Positions 61,693 through 64,000 of a stretch of 64,000 nt of DNA are shown here, piece after piece. The DNA comes from JAHFUI01 sp039931615 (lineage in GTDB: Bacteria > Acidobacteriota > Vicinamibacteria > Vicinamibacterales > CAVVIG01), in the NCBI GenBank assembly GCA_039931615.1, contig JBDTRR010000002.1, positions 156,315 through 220,314 of the forward strand. Direction: 5' to 3'. Each line of letters opens with the position of its first letter. Position 1 is the first letter of the stretch. A program made the position numbers and the translations under genes. The notes below the pieces were generated by a model. It searched no databases. It had not been told where the DNA came from and worked only from the letters and a program-made list of their open reading frames with translations.

Positions 61693-64000
61693 ATGGAATC
61701 CCCCCTGGAAGTCTACGAAACGCTCCCGATCGTCCCGCTGCGCGACGTCGTCGTGTTTCCGCACATGATGATGCCGTTCGTGATCGGCCGGCCGTCATCG
61801 ACCCGTGCGCTCGAGCACGCGCTGATGAAGGACAAGCGCATCTTCCTGGCCGCGCAGCACGATGCGTCGGTCGACGATCCCCGGCCGGAAGACATCTACA
61901 CGATGGGCTGCGTCGCCAACATCGTGCAGAGCCTGAAGCTTCCCGACGGCAATATCAAGGTGCTGGTCGAAGGTGTCGACCGGGCGCGCGCCGTGGAGTG
62001 GAAGGAAGACAAGGGGTTCTACCGGGTGGTGGTCAAGGTGCTGCCCAAGGCGCGCGAAGCGAGCGGCGAGGCGGAAAGCACGATGAGCCGCGTCGTGTCG
62101 TTGTTCGAGCAGTACGTCAAACTGTCGAACAACCTGCACTACGACGCGATGATCGCGGCGGTGCGGGTCGACGACCCGGGCAAGCTGGCCGACACCATCG
62201 CCGCCCACCTGGTGGTCGGCGTCGACGAGAAGCAGAATCTGCTCGAGATCATCTCGCCGCTGGAACGGCTCAACCGGATCGCCGGCATCCTCGAAATCGA
62301 AGTCGACAAGCTCCAGGTCGATCGCCGCATCCAGTCGCGCGTCAAGAAGCAGATGGAGAAGGCGCAGAAGGAGTACTACCTCAACGAGAAGATGAAGGCG
62401 ATCCAGAAGGAACTGGGCCGCAAGGATGAGAAGGGCAACGAGGTCGACGACCTGAAGAAGAAAATCGAACAGGCGAAGATGCCGAAGGACGTCGAGGAAA
62501 AGGCGGTCCAGGAGCTGAAGCGCCTGGAAGCGATGCCGCCGATGTCCGCCGAAGCGACGGTCTCGCGCAACTACCTGGACTGGTTGATCGCGGTCCCCTG
62601 GCACAAGAAGACGCGCGAGAGCCGCGACCTCAAGCGGGCCGAGGAGATCCTCAACGAGGACCATTACGGGCTCGAGAAGATCAAGGAACGGATCCTCGAG
62701 TTCCTCGCCGTGCGCGCCCTGGTCAAGAAGCCGAAGGCGACCATCCTGACCTTCTCCGGGCCTCCCGGCGTCGGCAAGACGTCGCTGGCCAAGTCGATCG
62801 CGCGGGCGATGAACCGGAAGTTCGTCCGGCTGTCGCTCGGCGGCGTGCGCGACGAGGCCGAAATCCGCGGCCACCGCCGCACCTACATCGGCGCCTTCCC
62901 CGGCCAGATCATCCAGATGATGAAGAAGGCCAGCTCGATGAACCCGGTCTTCCTGCTCGACGAAGTCGACAAGATGTCGATGGACTTCCGGGGCGATCCC
63001 TCGGCGGCCCTGCTCGAGGTGCTCGATCCGGAACAGAACCATACCTTCCTCGATCACTATCTCGACGTCGAGTACGACCTGTCGCACGTGATGTTCATCT
63101 GCACCGCCAACGTCCTCCACACCATTCCGCAGGCGCTGCGCGACCGGATGGAAGTGCTGCAGCTGGCCGGCTACACCGAGCTCGAGAAGATCGAGATTGC
63201 CAAGAAGTTCCTCGCCCCCAAGGCGATCGAAGGGACCGGCCTGACGAGCGAGAACATCACCTTCGCCGACGAGGCGATCCAGACCGTCATCAACCGCTAC
63301 ACCCGCGAGGCCGGCGTCCGCAACCTCGAGCGCGAGCTGTCGTCGATCTGCCGCAAGGTCGCCCGCAAGGTCGTCGTCGAAGGAATGAAGTTCGCCGAGG
63401 AGATCAACGCCGAGAAGGTGACGCAGTACCTCGGCGTGCCGCGCTTCCGCAACACGATGGCGGAGGAATCGAACGAGATCGGCATCGCCACCGGCCTGGC
63501 CTGGACCGAAGTCGGCGGCGAGATCCTGGTGACGGAAGCGACGCTGATGCCGGGCAAGGGCGTTCTGACGCTGACCGGCAAGCTCGGCGACGTGATGCAG
63601 GAATCGGCGCAGGCGGCGATGAGCTACGTGCGCTCGAAAGCCGAGGAGTTCGGCATCCCGAAGGAGTTCAATCGCAAGACCGACGTCCACATCCACGTCC
63701 CCGAGGGCGCCATCCCGAAGGACGGGCCGTCGGCCGGCATCACCCTGGCGACGGCGCTGGTGTCGGCGCTGACGCGGGTGCCGATTCGCAAGGACGTGGC
63801 GATGACCGGCGAGATCACCCTGCGGGGCAAGGTGCTGCCGATTGGCGGCGTCAAGGAGAAGGTGCTGGCGGCGCACCGGGCCGGCATCAAGAACCTGATC
63901 CTGCCGAAGGACAATGAAAAAGACCTGGCGGACATCCCCAAGAATGTGCTGGACACGCTGAACGTCTACATGGTCCAGACGATGGACGAGGTCCTGAAAA
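61693..64000 (+). CDS. lon: Lon protease, 3' end outside window
   Basis: This reading frame starts at ATG 61693 (MESPLEVYETLPIVPLRDVVVFP) and has no stop before 64000, giving about 769 residues of a protein normally near 800. The N-terminal substrate domain ends about residue 240. A long coiled region follows (VKKQMEKAQKEYYLNEKMKA). AAA+ motifs are Walker A GPPGVGKTSLAK and Walker B NPVFLLDEVDKMS. The protease domain has Ser in PKDGPSAGITLATAL and Lys in IGGVKEKVLAAHRAG. It degrades misfolded proteins as a hexamer. It follows clpX after a hairpin. Confidence 0.98.
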   Translation, partial: MESPLEVYETLPIVPLRDVVVFPHMMMPFVIGRPSSTRALEHALMKDKRIFLAAQHDASVDDPRPEDIYTMGCVANIVQSLKLPDGNIKVLVEGVDRARAVEWKEDKGFYRVVVKVLPKAREASGEAESTMSRVVSLFEQYVKLSNNLHYDAMIAAVRVDDPGKLADTIAAHLVVGVDEKQNLLEIISPLERLNRIAGILEIEVDKLQVDRRIQSRVKKQMEKAQKEYYLNEKMKAIQKELGRKDEKGNEVDDLKKKIEQAKMPKDVEEKAVQELKRLEAMPPMSAEATVSRNYLDWLIAVPWHKKTRESRDLKRAEEILNEDHYGLEKIKERILEFLAVRALVKKPKATILTFSGPPGVGKTSLAKSIARAMNRKFVRLSLGGVRDEAEIRGHRRTYIGAFPGQIIQMMKKASSMNPVFLLDEVDKMSMDFRGDPSAALLEVLDPEQNHTFLDHYLDVEYDLSHVMFICTANVLHTIPQALRDRMEVLQLAGYTELEKIEIAKKFLAPKAIEGTGLTSENITFADEAIQTVINRYTREAGVRNLERELSSICRKVARKVVVEGMKFAEEINAEKVTQYLGVPRFRNTMAEESNEIGIATGLAWTEVGGEILVTEATLMPGKGVLTLTGKLGDVMQESAQAAMSYVRSKAEEFGIPKEFNRKTDVHIHVPEGAIPKDGPSAGITLATALVSALTRVPIRKDVAMTGEITLRGKVLPIGGVKEKVLAAHRAGIKNLILPKDNEKDLADIPKNVLDTLNVYMVQTMDEVLK

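Overview
The window is about 64 kb of GC-rich chromosome. It most resembles an Acidobacteriota genome of the Vicinamibacteria type. This rests on gene content I recognise, not on a database search: two very large TonB-dependent receptors with an N-terminal carboxypeptidase-regulatory domain, a Tat-exported DUF1552 protein beside a DUF1592-type cytochrome, a DUF6152 protein, and many secreted or Tat-exported proteins. There are no phage genes, insertion-sequence transposases, CRISPR arrays or antibiotic-resistance islands.

Layout. 1-9 kb: the end of a secreted VOC protein, a TonB receptor, an SGNH hydrolase, small membrane and secreted proteins, a GT-C-like membrane protein and a phospholipase-D-like protein. 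9-17 kb: one minus-strand operon (read 17177 to 8986) encoding a c-type cytochrome of the DUF1587/1592/1595/1588/1585 class, a Tat DUF1552 protein, a secreted ankyrin-repeat protein, a Tat metallo-beta-lactamase-fold protein and a polytopic membrane protein. 17.5-25 kb: a DUF4342 protein, then a CHASE-domain hybrid histidine kinase and an NtrC-type response regulator. These are followed by a divergent pair, an AGZA/NCS2-like permease and a beta-barrel protein. Well-formed -24/-12 (sigma-54) promoters precede the kinase, the permease and the barrel gene, so this looks like a self-contained sigma-54 regulon. 25-28.7 kb: a membrane-anchored methyltransferase divergent from an OmpR/short-loop-kinase pair, with a striking TGAAC operator between them, then a DUF6152/membrane-protein pair. 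28.7-34.2 kb: a complete RND efflux operon (adaptor, pump, TolC channel). 34.4-41 kb: a lysozyme-like protein, an AI-2E-type transporter, an OpgC-type protein, a DUF2959 lipoprotein, small secreted proteins and a quinone-oxidoreductase-like enzyme. 41-48.5 kb: a second TonB receptor with an HTH membrane protein, a beta-propeller protein and a PQQ-type sugar dehydrogenase. 48.6-53 kb: rsmE, aat, truA, a DUF3810 protein and a dienelactone hydrolase. 53-57.3 kb: an unusual BY-kinase-like ATPase facing a degenerate sigma-54-activator-like regulator, and an ECF sigma/anti-sigma pair. 57.4-64 kb: the conserved proteostasis block tRNA-Leu, tig, clpP, clpX and lon (lon runs off the end).

A second theme is the intergenic DNA. 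At least eight short intergenic gaps hold palindromic or tandem repeats: GCCTTTTTC-GCAACCTGC/CTAG elements, a 166-bp near-palindrome with 40-bp inverted ends, 7-bp TGAATTG/CAATTCA arrays around truA, GAATTC-type arrays, 14-bp tandem units between clpP and clpX, and REP-like hairpin clusters. Three of them supply the stop codon of a neighbouring gene. The best candidates for undescribed biology are the sigma-54 permease/porin circuit, the secreted cytochrome/DUF1552/ankyrin operon, and the repeat families.
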